Below, piece after piece: positions 38,142 through 48,482 of a stretch of 64,000 nucleotides of DNA. The notes beneath the pieces were generated by a model. The model was not told the origin of the DNA and made no database searches. It saw only the letters and a list, made by a program, of their open reading frames with translations. Within the stretch, counting starts at the first letter, position 1; each line of letters starts with the position of its first letter. The stretch is from Ensifer sp. IC3342 (GTDB taxonomy: Bacteria > Pseudomonadota > Alphaproteobacteria > Rhizobiales > Rhizobiaceae): positions 1,488,001-1,552,000 of the forward strand of contig NZ_JADYVE010000001.1 in the NCBI RefSeq assembly GCF_020193655.1, given 5' to 3'. The translations under genes were made by a program, and so were the position numbers.

Positions 38142-38345
38142 TTGAAGCCCGAAGAGATCCGAAAGCTTGAAGCCTATTTCAAGCGTACCTTCAACCAGTC
38201 CATGGTCGTCAAGGCGCGGCCGAAGAAGGACGAGTCTGCTGAGGTCTACCTCGGCGACGAATTTCTCGGTGTCGTTTTCCGCGACGAAGAGGATGGGGAG
38301 CTTTCGTACAACTTCTCGATGGCGATCCTCGACATCGATCTGTGA
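38142..38345 (+). CDS. DUF3126-family small protein
   Basis: A small conserved alphaproteobacterial protein (DUF3126) of unknown function. The conserved core is KPEEIRKLEAYFKRTFN, followed by EVYLGDEFLGVVFRDEEDGE and the ending YNFSMAILDIDL. I place the start at the TTG at 38142, which has a GGAGA ribosome-binding site 6 nt upstream and gives the family's usual 67-residue length. An in-frame ATG at 38100 would add 14 residues without a ribosome-binding site. A good terminator follows. Confidence 0.8.
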   Translation: MKPEEIRKLEAYFKRTFNQSMVVKARPKKDESAEVYLGDEFLGVVFRDEEDGELSYNFSMAILDIDL

Positions 38346-38371
38346 GATCAAGATCATTCGTCGACATTCCG

Positions 38372-38402
38372 ACCCGGTTCTGAGTGATTAGGCCGGGTTT
38401 TT
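38372..38402 (+). terminator. Terminator after the DUF3126 gene
   Basis: ACCCGG (38372-38377) pairs with CCGGGT (38393-38398) and is followed by a run of Ts to 38402. Confidence 0.65.
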
Positions 38403-38493
38403 CATTAAAAGTCATATTAATGCGCCTGCGTGAAAAAAAATCGCAGGATTAGCTGCCGATTTTCATCAAGTCGTTGCAAGAACAGTGTTTTAT

Positions 38494-38538
38494 TGCGTTG
38501 CACACAGAACTTGACTTTTTGTGCACCGCACATAGACT
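38494..38538 (+). promoter_or_regulatory. Phasin promoter with two TGC-N3-GCACA boxes
   Basis: A perfect rhizobial -35, CTTGAC (38510-38515), with a weak -10 around 38531-38538. Two direct copies of the pattern TGC-N3-GCACA, TGCGTTGCACAC (38494-38505) and TGCACCGCACAT (38522-38533), flank the -35, 28 bp apart. TGC/GCA-rich sites of this kind are bound by PhaR/AniA regulators at phasin promoters. One box overlaps the spacer and -10, as expected for a repressor. Confidence 0.55.
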
Positions 38539-38573
38539 GACTGACAGTTAAGCCGTCTAAAGGAGACACCCCG

Positions 38574-38927
38574 ATGTTTAACTTCGACGATGCGAACAAG
38601 AAAAGCAAAGAAGCCATTGATGTTGCTGTCAAAAGCTATTCGGCCCTGACCAAGGGCTTTCAGGCCATTGCCACGGAAGCAGCGGACTATTCGAAGAAGT
38701 CCTTCGAAGACGGCATTGCCCATTTCGAAAAGCTTGCCAATGCCAAGAGCATTGAAGCTGCGTTCGAACTTCAGACCAATTACGTGAAGGCAAGCTACGA
38801 AGGCTTCGTGGCCGAGGCAACGAAGATCGGCGAGATGTATGCCGATCTCGCCAAGGACGCCTACAAACCCTACGAAGCGCCGGTCGCCAAGGCGACCTCA
38901 GCTGTCAAGTCTGCCGCCGCGGCCTGA
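38574..38927 (+). CDS. Phasin family protein
   Basis: A 117-residue phasin, an amphipathic helical protein that coats polyhydroxybutyrate granules. The start MFNFDDANKKSKEAIDVAVK and the repeated aromatic/charged heptad pattern (SYSALTKGFQAIATEAADYSKKSFEDG) are typical of rhizobial PhaP-type phasins, with an alanine-rich tail ending SAVKSAAAA. An AAGGAG ribosome-binding site precedes the ATG. The upstream promoter carries two PhaR-like boxes. A terminator follows at 38950. Rhizobia usually have two phasins; only this one is in the window. Confidence 0.9.
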   Translation: MFNFDDANKKSKEAIDVAVKSYSALTKGFQAIATEAADYSKKSFEDGIAHFEKLANAKSIEAAFELQTNYVKASYEGFVAEATKIGEMYADLAKDAYKPYEAPVAKATSAVKSAAAA

Positions 38928-38949
38928 CGACAAGGACCATCGCCATCGC

Positions 38950-38990
38950 AAGAGGGCCGGTCGCGGTTGCCGCGGCCGGCCCTCTTGCAT
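38950..38990 (+). terminator. Terminator after the phasin gene
   Basis: A perfect 11-bp stem, AAGAGGGCCGG (38950-38960) / CCGGCCCTCTT (38976-38986), with an internal GC-rich loop that can extend the stem. It starts 22 nt after the phasin stop; the T run after it is short. Confidence 0.65.
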
Positions 38991-39163
38991 TTGAAATACT
39001 GCCGCTTGTGATCGAAGAAAGTTGATCAATCTTGTGTTTCGCCGTGCGAATATGATTGCAGTGCGTTGGTTCGGCCTTAAAATTCAGAAACGAACCATTA
39101 GATAAGGACGAGCATGCCGCAGCCACGTTCGTTGGAAGCGCAGCTGTAAAGGAATGAACAAGA

Positions 39164-39517
39164 ATGATCGCCATGCCGGTCCGGATGCAGCAGGGAAGCG
39201 AAGGAGACGGAGGCGGCCCCAGTCGTGGCACCTCCGTTATCACGCGCACCAAGCCGAAGACCAAAAAGCCGAGTTTGTATCGCGTTCTGCTTTTGAATGA
39301 CGATTACACGCCGATGGAATTCGTCATCCATATTCTGGAGCGCTTCTTCCAGAAGGATCGGGAAGAAGCGACCCGCATCATGCTCCACGTTCACAATCAC
39401 GGCGTGGGAGAGTGCGGCGTCTTCACCTACGAAGTCGCCGAAACCAAGGTGACGCAGGTGATGGATTTCGCCAAGCAGCACCAGCATCCGTTGCAATGCG
39501 TCATGGAAAAGAAATGA
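39164..39517 (+). CDS. clpS: ATP-dependent Clp protease adaptor ClpS
   Basis: Adaptor that delivers N-degron substrates to ClpAP. It is 117 residues with a variable N-terminal tail and the conserved core [24 protein letters not shown] (in parts), the [20 protein letters not shown] region and the M-x-F-A substrate pocket neighbours. It is 9 nt upstream of clpA, the standard pairing. The ATG at 39164 gives [20 protein letters not shown] 39173 is a possible alternative. Some rhizobia encode a second clpS elsewhere. Confidence 0.95.
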   Translation: MIAMPVRMQQGSEGDGGGPSRGTSVITRTKPKTKKPSLYRVLLLNDDYTPMEFVIHILERFFQKDREEATRIMLHVHNHGVGECGVFTYEVAETKVTQVMDFAKQHQHPLQCVMEKK

Positions 39518-39526
39518 GGAACTAAC

Positions 39527-42037
<2,511 letters not shown>

Positions 42038-42056
42038 GGCTATCTCTATCGAATCC

Positions 42057-42093
42057 GACGGTGCCGGGTGAAGCTCACCCGGCACCGTCATGT
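42057..42093 (+). terminator. Stem-loop after clpA
   Basis: A perfect 14-bp stem, GACGGTGCCGGGTG (42057-42070) / CACCCGGCACCGTC (42076-42089), with a 5-nt loop, 20 nt after the clpA stop. The following ATGTTTCGG has only a short T run. Confidence 0.7.
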
Positions 42094-42193
42094 TTCGGCA
42101 TGTTTAGCTAAGCCAGTCGACTTTAGGAAACATGCAGAAGTTCAAAGTTCTACAGCGACCTTTGTGCGTTTGATCGGACACCCGGCGCTGTAT
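42090..42193 (-). repeat. Intergenic mosaic palindromic repeat, family A, copy 2 (inverted)
   Basis: Reading plus, the element contains ATGTTTCGGCATGTTTAGCT, ...GTCGACTTTAGGAAACATGC, AGAAGTTCAAAGTTCTACAG, CGACCTTTGTGCGTTTGATC, GGACACCCGGCGCTGTA. This is the reverse complement of the family A pattern seen at 52629 and 61189. It fills the gap between the clpA stem-loop and the azlC start; the final GCGCTGTA abuts the candidate azlC ATG at 42194. Confidence 0.8.
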
Positions 42194-42958
42194 ATGAGTA
42201 AGCGTCGCCCGCAGGTGTCCATGGAACGCGTGAAAGACGAACGATCATCTGTTGCCTGGTTCCTGACCGGCGCTCGCGGCATCCTCAGCCTGCCCGCCAT
42301 CATCCTGATGCTTTCCTTTGTCGGGTTTTGCTCGTTCACGGCGCAGGCCGGCATCCCGCTTGAGCAGGTCGTCTTCATGACGGGCATTGTCTGGGCCCTG
42401 CCGGCAAAGGTCATCCTCGTCAGTTCGATCCTGAGCGGTGCAAGCCTTGCCACGGCTTTTCTCGCGGTGACGCTCTCGTCCGTGCGGCTCATGCCGATGG
42501 TCGCGGCCCTTGTCCCTGAATTGCGTACGCCGAGGACGCCGACATGGCTGCTTCTCATGTTGTCGCATTTCATCGCGATCACAGCGTGGGTGTTTGCTAT
42601 GGAGCGCGTGCAGCAGGTGCCGCGTGTGCACCGCGTGACATTCTTCGCTGGTTTCGGCATCACGCTCGTCGCCGCCAACATGGCGCTTGTGGCGGTCGTC
42701 TATCGTCTCGTTGCTGACTTCCCGCCAATCATTGCCGGCTGTCTTTTCTTTCTGACGCCGGTCTATTTCCTAGCCTCTATCTGGAATTCAGCGCGTCACC
42801 GGGTGGTCTATCTGGCGCTTGCCATCGGCCTCGTCGCTGGACCGTTCTTCTACTGGCTGCTGCCGGAGTTCGACATCCTGCTCGCGGGCGTTGGCGGCGG
42901 AACGCTCGCCTGGTCTGTCGAGCGGTCCTGGCGCTCGCGAAGAGAGGTGGGCGCGTGA
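42194..42958 (+). CDS. azlC: AzlC-family branched-chain amino acid exporter subunit
   Basis: Large membrane subunit of an AzlC/AzlD-type amino acid exporter, 254 residues with about seven predicted helices. Family motifs are the GILSLPAIILMLSFVGFCSFTAQAG start of the core (in parts), TGIVWALPAKVILVSS, and TLSSVRLMPMVAALVPELR. The start is uncertain: ATG 42194 lies at the end of a mosaic repeat, and ATG 42221 (MERVKDERSS) is the alternative. It overlaps the azlD start by 4 nt. The substrate is presumably branched-chain or related amino acids, inferred from family only. Confidence 0.9.
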   Translation: MSKRRPQVSMERVKDERSSVAWFLTGARGILSLPAIILMLSFVGFCSFTAQAGIPLEQVVFMTGIVWALPAKVILVSSILSGASLATAFLAVTLSSVRLMPMVAALVPELRTPRTPTWLLLMLSHFIAITAWVFAMERVQQVPRVHRVTFFAGFGITLVAANMALVAVVYRLVADFPPIIAGCLFFLTPVYFLASIWNSARHRVVYLALAIGLVAGPFFYWLLPEFDILLAGVGGGTLAWSVERSWRSRREVGA

Positions 42959-43299
42959 CGTGGCAGGAAGGCTGGTGGGCTTACGTTTTCATCGCGACAG
43001 CCGGTTGGCTCGCGACCGATATTTGGCGGTGGCTCGGCGTGCTTGCCGGCAGACGGCTGCGCGAGGATTCCGAGGCGCTGAACTGGGTGAGGGCGGTGGC
43101 GACGGCGCTGGTCGCGGCTGTCATCGCGAAGCTTGTTCTCTACCCGACTGGCGTGCTGGAGCAGTCACCTCTTTGGCTGCGCTTGGGGGCCGTGGTGCTT
43201 GGCGCGGTTGCGTTTTTCCTCGCCCGCCAAAAGCCGGCGGTCGGCATCGCAACGGCAATCGCGACACTCGCCGCCGGACTCTGGTGGCTCGGGTTTTAG
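42955..43299 (+). CDS. azlD: AzlD-family small membrane subunit
   Basis: A 114-residue membrane protein with three to four hydrophobic segments, the small partner of AzlC. It begins with GTG at 42955, overlapping the azlC stop as GTGA, so translation is coupled. Family features include the N-terminal W-x-Y-V aromatic pattern and the central GRRLREDSEALNWVRAVATALVAAVIAKL stretch (in parts). It ends 32 nt from the convergent HIT gene. Confidence 0.88.
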   Translation: MTWQEGWWAYVFIATAGWLATDIWRWLGVLAGRRLREDSEALNWVRAVATALVAAVIAKLVLYPTGVLEQSPLWLRLGAVVLGAVAFFLARQKPAVGIATAIATLAAGLWWLGF

Positions 43300-43331
43300 A
43301 ACGCTGCCCGGGAGGCCGCTTCTCCCGGCGC

Positions 43332-43751
43332 TCAGAGAGCCTGCCGAATCTTTTCCGCATTCGCCGCAAGTACGGCTTCGTCTTCCATGCGGCCGGAATG
43401 CGGTTTCAGCGGAATGCCGTCACGGCGGGGTATGACATGGAAGTGCAGATGGAAGACGGACTGGCCGGCGGGCGCCTCGTTGAACTGCATGATCGTCACG
43501 CCGTCGGCGTCAAGGGCTTCCTTTGCCGCAATGGCGATCTTCTGAACCGTACCGATCAGGGAAGGCAGCGTTGACGCGTCGGCGTCGAGAATGTTGCGGG
43601 AGGGGGTCTTCGGCAGCACCAGGACGTGGCCCTCCGCCTGAGGCATCACATCCATGAAAGCGACGGTCGCATCATCTTCGTAGACCCGGTGCGATGGAAT
43701 CTCGCCCCGCAGGATCTTGGCGAAGATGTTGTTCGTGTCATACGCGCTCAT
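43332..43751 (-). CDS. HIT-family nucleotide hydrolase/transferase
   Basis: A 139-residue histidine-triad protein of the HINT type. The triad is HLHFHV (H101, H103, H105), and the N-terminal NIFAKILRGEIPSHRVYEDD is typical of bacterial Hint/HIT family members, which hydrolyse nucleoside phosphoramidates or AMP conjugates. The start at 43751 (MSAYDTNNIF) was preferred over an upstream in-frame start because family members begin here. It is preceded by a mosaic repeat and probably has its own promoter. Confidence 0.92.
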   Translation of the reverse strand: MSAYDTNNIFAKILRGEIPSHRVYEDDATVAFMDVMPQAEGHVLVLPKTPSRNILDADASTLPSLIGTVQKIAIAAKEALDADGVTIMQFNEAPAGQSVFHLHFHVIPRRDGIPLKPHSGRMEDEAVLAANAEKIRQAL

Positions 43752-43807
43752 TTTCGTTTCCTCGTGTTGTCGCGCCGGCATCGGCCGGCATCCCGTCAGT
43801 CGTCCCA

Positions 43808-43919
43808 GATCACGATGATTTTGGGTCGAATCGCCCCAGAATCATAAACATAATCGATTTCAATAAGTTAGAGCGGGATGAGGGCGGAAAACCGCGCACT
43901 TTTCCTCATCCCGCTCTAG
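43808..43919. repeat. Intergenic palindromic repeat, family B, copy 1
   Basis: It holds ATCACGATGATTTTGGGTCG, AATCGCCCCAGAATCATAAA, CATAATCGATTTCAATAAG, then a perfect 15-bp inverted repeat, TAGAGCGGGATGAGG (43869-43883) / CCTCATCCCGCTCTA (43904-43918). The last arm contains the stop codon of the FemAB-like gene on minus. A second copy, in the other orientation, is at 59860. Confidence 0.8.
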
Positions 43920-45094
43920 CGCTCACCTTTGCGGAAAGGCCCGTGCTCCGCAAGAAACTCACCGGTTTCTTCCACATCGCGGCGTTCGCGTTCGAGATAG
44001 TCGGCGACGGCGCGCGCCAGTCCCGGGTGCGTAATGAAGTGCGCCGAATGCGTGGTGACGGGCATGTAGCCGCGGGCGAGTTTGTGCTCTCCTTGCGCTC
44101 CCGCCCCGACGCGCTTCAACCCCTTGGCGATAGCGAAATCGATCGCCTGGTGGTAGCAAACCTCGAAATGCAGGAACGGGTGGTCCTCGATACAGCCCCA
44201 GTGCCGACCATAGAGCGCATCACCGCCAATGAAGTTGATGGCACCGGCCACATAGCGGCCGCCGCGCTTGGCCATGACGAGCAAAATGTCGTCGGCCATC
44301 CTTTCGCCGATCAACGAATAGAAGGAGCGCGTGAGGTACGGGCGGCCCCATTTGCGCCCGCCGGTATCCATGTAGAAGGCGAAGAACTGGTCCCAGATCT
44401 CCTCGGTAAGGTCGCTGCCGGTCAGCCAAACGATCGTTATGCCCTTTTCGACGGCCGTCCGGCGTTCCTTTTTCAGCGCCTTGCGCTTTCTGGATGCGAG
44501 AGTTTCGAGAAAGTCACTATAGGACCCGTAGCCTTCATTGGTGAAATGAAACTGCTGGTCGGTTCGATGAAGGAAGCCCGCCCGCTCGAAGATAGGCACT
44601 TCGTCGGCCGGGACGAAGGTGACATGAGCCGAAGAGACGCCGTGGCGGCGCGTAAGCTCCTTCAGTCCCGCTGCGAGCGCATCGCGGATTGGTCGCGGAT
44701 CGCGCCCTTCGGTGGTAAGCAGGCGCGGTCCTGTTACCGGGGTGAAGGGTATGGAGCATTGCAGCTTCGGATAATAGCGGCCACCCGCGCGCTCGAAGGC
44801 GTCCGCCCATCCGTGGTCGAAGACGTATTCGCCCTGGCTATGGCTTTTCATGTAGCAAGGAAGGGCACCGCGCAGGAAACCATCCGCATCTTCCATCAGC
44901 AGGTGTTGCCCGAGCCAACCCGTTTCGGCGGTCGCAGAACCTGATTCCTCCAGTGCCGACAGATAGGCGTGCGAGAGGAAGGGATTGTAGGGAACGCTTG
45001 TGTTCGCCTTCGAAGCGCCGGCGAGCCGATTCCAGTTCGCCGGCGAGATCGAGGTGAAAGAGTGTTCGATGCGGATGTTGATGGCGTCTGTCAT
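43916..45094 (-). CDS. FemAB-like (DUF482) acyltransferase-fold protein
   Basis: A 392-residue protein of the FemAB-like/DUF482 family, sometimes called peptidoglycan biosynthesis protein. Conserved parts include FLSHAYLSALEESG, ADAFERAGGRYYPKLQCSIPFTPVTGPRLL (in parts), LRRTDQQFH-type sequence reading LHRTDQQFHFTNEGYGSY, RKRKALKKERR, and HWGCIEDHPFLHFEVCYHQAIDFAI. The fold is GNAT-like; the donor may be aminoacyl-tRNA or acyl-CoA, unproven. The stop codon lies within a family B repeat arm. It is 4 nt after the GDPD gene, on the same strand. Confidence 0.88.
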   Translation of the reverse strand: MTDAINIRIEHSFTSISPANWNRLAGASKANTSVPYNPFLSHAYLSALEESGSATAETGWLGQHLLMEDADGFLRGALPCYMKSHSQGEYVFDHGWADAFERAGGRYYPKLQCSIPFTPVTGPRLLTTEGRDPRPIRDALAAGLKELTRRHGVSSAHVTFVPADEVPIFERAGFLHRTDQQFHFTNEGYGSYSDFLETLASRKRKALKKERRTAVEKGITIVWLTGSDLTEEIWDQFFAFYMDTGGRKWGRPYLTRSFYSLIGERMADDILLVMAKRGGRYVAGAINFIGGDALYGRHWGCIEDHPFLHFEVCYHQAIDFAIAKGLKRVGAGAQGEHKLARGYMPVTTHSAHFITHPGLARAVADYLERERRDVEETGEFLAEHGPFRKGER

Positions 45095-45098
45095 AAGC

Positions 45099-45824
45099 CT
45101 AGGAAATCATGGTTTCCCTTGGATCGAAACCCTCGAACGTCATCTGGTCGGCATGCGCGAAGCTGTGCTCCTGCGCCTGGTGATCACGCACTGTCCAGGT
45201 AACGATGGTGCGTCCGAGCGCGCGTTCCTTGCTGATAAAACTGTTCGGCAGGTGACCGTAGAAATAAGAGATGAAGTCGAGGCCGAGTTGCATTGCCTCC
45301 TCGTGCACGAAGAAGCGCTCCGGTTCCGCCCCCTCAGCCGTCAGGCCAAGTGGGTAGGGCGCCTCGAGCGCCTTCAGGTCCTTGAGCAGCCAATGATCGA
45401 AGCTCATCAGCGCCACGTGGCCCTTGTAGCCCTCGAGCGTATCGAGCACCGCGGCAGCAAAGCCTTCGTCGTCGTCTTTTCGACCCTTTAGTTCGATGAT
45501 GAGCGGCACGCGACCGTTGACGAGGCGGAGCATCTGCGAAAGCGTCGGCACCTTGTCCTTGGTGCCACCGACCGACATCAGCCCGAGTTCTCCTGCGGTC
45601 CTTGCCCGGACGTCCCCCTTGATGCCGCAGAGCCGCTCGGTGTCGTCATCATGAAAAACGACCGGAACACTGTCGGCAGTATATTGCAGGTCGCATTCAA
45701 TCGCGAAACCCGCTTCGGCGGCGCGGGAAAACGCCGAAAGGGTGTTTTCCCAAACCTCCCGATTCATGTCGTGAAAGCCCCGATGGGCGATCGGTTGGGC
45801 CTTGAGCCAGGAAATATCCTTCAT
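45099..45824 (-). CDS. Glycerophosphodiester phosphodiesterase family protein
   Basis: A 241-residue TIM-barrel enzyme predicted to hydrolyse glycerophosphodiesters to glycerol 3-phosphate and alcohol. The catalytic elements are the AHRGFH motif near the N-terminus (H14, R15), the ENTLSAF helix, ECDLQYTADSVPVVFHDDD (metal and second histidine), and LIIELKGRK. No signal peptide, so cytoplasmic. The start at 45824 gives MKDISWLKAQPIAHRG. It lies between ridA (13 nt upstream) and the FemAB-like gene (4 nt downstream) in one minus-strand operon. Confidence 0.92.
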   Translation of the reverse strand: MKDISWLKAQPIAHRGFHDMNREVWENTLSAFSRAAEAGFAIECDLQYTADSVPVVFHDDDTERLCGIKGDVRARTAGELGLMSVGGTKDKVPTLSQMLRLVNGRVPLIIELKGRKDDDEGFAAAVLDTLEGYKGHVALMSFDHWLLKDLKALEAPYPLGLTAEGAEPERFFVHEEAMQLGLDFISYFYGHLPNSFISKERALGRTIVTWTVRDHQAQEHSFAHADQMTFEGFDPRETMIS

Positions 45825-45837
45825 GAGATTCCCCGGA

Positions 45838-46305
45838 TCAGGCGATTTCGATGATGGCGTCGATTTCGACGGCTGCGTTGAAGGGCAGGGCAGCCATGCC
45901 CACGGCGGCACGTGCATGCTTGCCGGCTTCGCCAAGCACATTGGCGAGCAGGTTGGACGCGCCGTTGATGACGAGGTGCTGTTCGACGAACTCCGGGACG
46001 GATGCGACGAAACCGTTGATCTTTACGAGGCGACGGATGCGGCCGAGGTCGCCGGAAAGCGCTGCCTTGGCCTGCGCCAGGATGTTGATTGCGCAGAGTT
46101 CCGCGGCACGCTGAGCGGTCGCGACGTCGACGTCCTTGCCGACGTGTCCGGTTACGGCGACGTTGCCGGCTTCCATCGGCAGTTGCCCGGAAATATAGAG
46201 CATCGAACCGCTGATGACGTAGGGAACATAGTTCGCTGCAGGTGCCGCGGCCTGGGGCAGGGTGATGCCAAGGTCGGCGAGGCGCGTTTCGATCTCTGCG
46301 GACAT
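45838..46305 (-). CDS. RidA/YjgF family protein
   Basis: A 155-residue RidA-family protein. Typical members hydrolyse reactive enamine/imine intermediates from PLP enzymes. The sequence has YVISGSMLYISGQLPMEAG near the N-terminus, and VEQHLVINGASNLLANVLGEAGKHARAAVGMAALPFNAAVEIDAI (shown in parts) at the C-terminus. This is the longer Rid subgroup in which the archetypal active-site arginine is often not conserved; a matching arginine is near GKHARAAVG. First gene of the ridA-GDPD-FemAB operon; start at 46305 preferred. Confidence 0.9.
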   Translation of the reverse strand: MSAEIETRLADLGITLPQAAAPAANYVPYVISGSMLYISGQLPMEAGNVAVTGHVGKDVDVATAQRAAELCAINILAQAKAALSGDLGRIRRLVKINGFVASVPEFVEQHLVINGASNLLANVLGEAGKHARAAVGMAALPFNAAVEIDAIIEIA

Positions 46306-46451
46306 GGAAGGCTCCGTTGTTGTCTTTTGTGATAAAATCCGGCATGCAAGCTTGATCGGGACAGGCATCAATCTAATTCGTCGCGGATCTGCCTCGCTTC
46401 TGCCGACAGTTTGTTTATAGCATTGCCGGCGAGTGCAACAGGAGGAAACAG

Positions 46452-47279
46452 ATGTTTCGTACAGGCTTCGGTCTTGCCAGTTTTGGAAGCGTCTGTCTCT
46501 CGGCGATGACGGCGTTGGGCGCCGGTGCCGCGAATGCGAGCGTGCTTGCGCCCCACCGCGCCGTTTACGATCTGGAACTGAAGGATGCATCTGACCGTTC
46601 GGGCATTTCCAGCATGTACGGCCGCATGGTCTATGAATTCAACGGTTCTGCCTGCGAGGGTTACACGGTCAGTTTCCGGTTCATGACCCAGGTCGATACC
46701 GGAGAGGAAGTCCGCCTCACGGATCAGCAGACGACCACCTATGAAGACATGCGCAACGGTAACTTCCGCTTTTTGACGCGTTCTTTCACCGACGAGAAGC
46801 TCGACAAGGAAGTCCGTGGCAGTGCGCATGAAGACAAAACCGGGGTCAAGGTCGAACTGACGGCACCGGACAAGCGCGAGGTGGCGCTCGCCGAAAGCCG
46901 ATTCCCGACCGAGCACATGCTGGAAGTGATCGATCGGGCGAAAAAGGGTGAGACGTTTTTCGAATCGCGCATCTTCGATGGCTCCGATACGGGCGACAAG
47001 ACGCTGATCACCTCGACCTTCGTCGGCAAACCGCGCAAGCCGGCGCCGGATGACGCCGATGTCGGCAAGGCCGGAAAGCTCGCGGCCGAGAATTACTGGC
47101 CGGTGAAGATCTCCTACTTCAACGACGACAGGAGCGGAGACGCTCAGCCCATCTACAGCATGTCGTTCAAGCTCTATGAAAACGGAGTAACGCGCGACCT
47201 CACGATGGATTATGGAGATTTCGTGCTGAGCGGAAAGCTCACGAACCTCGAAGTCTTCAGCGCGGAAGACTGCAAATAG
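46452..47279 (+). CDS. eipB: Cell envelope integrity protein EipB (DUF1849)
   Basis: A periplasmic beta-spiral protein conserved in Rhizobiales, where EipB contributes to envelope integrity. In 275 residues there is an N-terminal signal peptide (about 1-30, cleavage near AANAS), then APHRAVYDLELKDASDRSG, YEFNGSACEGYT and the tail VFSAEDCK. The two cysteines, C68 and C274, are placed as in EipB, where they form a disulfide. AGGAGG precedes the ATG by about 8 nt. It is monocistronic, between the divergent ridA and the rpsB leader. Confidence 0.92.
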   Translation: MFRTGFGLASFGSVCLSAMTALGAGAANASVLAPHRAVYDLELKDASDRSGISSMYGRMVYEFNGSACEGYTVSFRFMTQVDTGEEVRLTDQQTTTYEDMRNGNFRFLTRSFTDEKLDKEVRGSAHEDKTGVKVELTAPDKREVALAESRFPTEHMLEVIDRAKKGETFFESRIFDGSDTGDKTLITSTFVGKPRKPAPDDADVGKAGKLAAENYWPVKISYFNDDRSGDAQPIYSMSFKLYENGVTRDLTMDYGDFVLSGKLTNLEVFSAEDCK

Positions 47280-47309
47280 GCAAGAACCGCACAAAACTGA
47301 CTTCCAGTC

Positions 47310-47338
47310 TTGATTTATCGGGCAGTTACGGTTAAGGG
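47310..47338 (+). promoter_or_regulatory. Candidate promoter for rpsB
   Basis: TTGATT (47310-47315), a 17-nt spacer and TAAGGG (47333-47338) form a plausible sigma-70-type promoter 125 nt before the rpsB ATG. The intervening leader (47339-47462) has inverted repeats that could be a ribosomal-protein control site; nothing specific is recognised. Confidence 0.35.
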
Positions 47339-47462
47339 GCTGCCTCATTCCACACGTGAGGCATGGGATTTTCCGGGAGAAATCCGGACTGTTCCGCCGG
47401 TGGGCGCAGCAACGATGCGCTCGACGCCTTGCGGAGGTTCAACCGGAAAAGGAGACAAAGGC

Positions 47463-48230
47463 ATGGCATTGCCTGATTTTACTATGCGCCAGCTTCTCGA
47501 AGCGGGCGTCCACTTCGGCCACCAGACGCATCGCTGGAACCCGAAGATGAAGCCGTACATCTTCGGTGATCGTAACAACGTCCACATCATCGACCTCGCT
47601 CAGACCGTCCCGATGCTGTCGCGCGCCCTACAGGTTGTCAGCGACACCGTCGCCAATGGCGGCCGCGTGCTCTTCGTCGGCACGAAGCGCCAGGCTTCGG
47701 AAATCATCGCCGACGCTGCGAAGCGCTCTGCCCAGTACTACGTCAATGCTCGCTGGCTCGGCGGCATGATGACCAACTGGAAGACGATTTCCAACTCGAT
47801 CCAGCGCCTGCGCAAGCTCGACGACATCCTCGCTTCGGAAGCCTCGGGCTTCACGAAGAAGGAGCGCCTGAACCTCGAGCGTGAGCGCGAGAAGCTGAAC
47901 CGCGCGCTCGGCGGTATCCGCGACATGGGCGGCACGCCGGACCTGATGTTCATCATCGACACCAACAAGGAATCGATCGCGATCGACGAAGCTAAGCGCC
48001 TCGGCATTCCGGTCGTTGCAGTTATCGACTCCAACTGCGATCCGGACCAGATCGACTATCCGATCCCGGGCAATGACGATGCATCGCGTGCCATCGCTCT
48101 TTATTGCGATCTCGTCGCTCGCGCCGCTATCGACGGTATCGCCCGTCAGCAGGGTGCTGCTGGCCGCGATCTCGGTGCATCGGTCGAAGTTCCGGTCGAG
48201 CCGGCTCTCGACGAATCGTCCGAGGCCTGA
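47463..48230 (+). CDS. rpsB: 30S ribosomal protein S2
   Basis: Structural protein of the small ribosomal subunit, 255 residues, normal length. Sequence landmarks are the N-terminal [22 protein letters not shown] (in parts) and [33 protein letters not shown] (in parts), with a variable C-terminal tail. The ATG at 47463 has AAGGAGA upstream. It heads the conserved rpsB-tsf-pyrH-frr order. Two hairpins separate it from tsf, the second resembling a terminator. Confidence 0.98.
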   Translation: MALPDFTMRQLLEAGVHFGHQTHRWNPKMKPYIFGDRNNVHIIDLAQTVPMLSRALQVVSDTVANGGRVLFVGTKRQASEIIADAAKRSAQYYVNARWLGGMMTNWKTISNSIQRLRKLDDILASEASGFTKKERLNLEREREKLNRALGGIRDMGGTPDLMFIIDTNKESIAIDEAKRLGIPVVAVIDSNCDPDQIDYPIPGNDDASRAIALYCDLVARAAIDGIARQQGAAGRDLGASVEVPVEPALDESSEA

Positions 48231-48278
48231 TTGGCCGGACGGCGGCTCAAGACCGCCGTACCCAATGAAACGTCGGAC

Positions 48279-48319
48279 GAGGCCGTTTGTGATGGAAATC
48301 TGAACGGCCTCGTTCTTTT
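48279..48319 (+). terminator. Terminator-like stem between rpsB and tsf
   Basis: GAGGCCGTT (48279-48287) pairs with AACGGCCTC (48303-48311), followed by GTTCTTTT. A smaller hairpin, ACGGCGG (48239-48245) / CCGCCGT (48253-48259), lies just after the rpsB stop. Together they may reduce read-through into tsf. Confidence 0.6.
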
Positions 48320-48482
48320 CAGCCGGAAATGGCGCGATCGGGCCTGCAATATCCTGCCCACGCATCATCGCGATGAGGCGTTCATCATGATGTCACATTG
48401 AAAAGCCATTCCCTGCCAAAACCTCCTGGCATTGCGCCATCGACAGTGAGCGCGCCAGCCAAACAGACAAAGAGGCAAGAAG

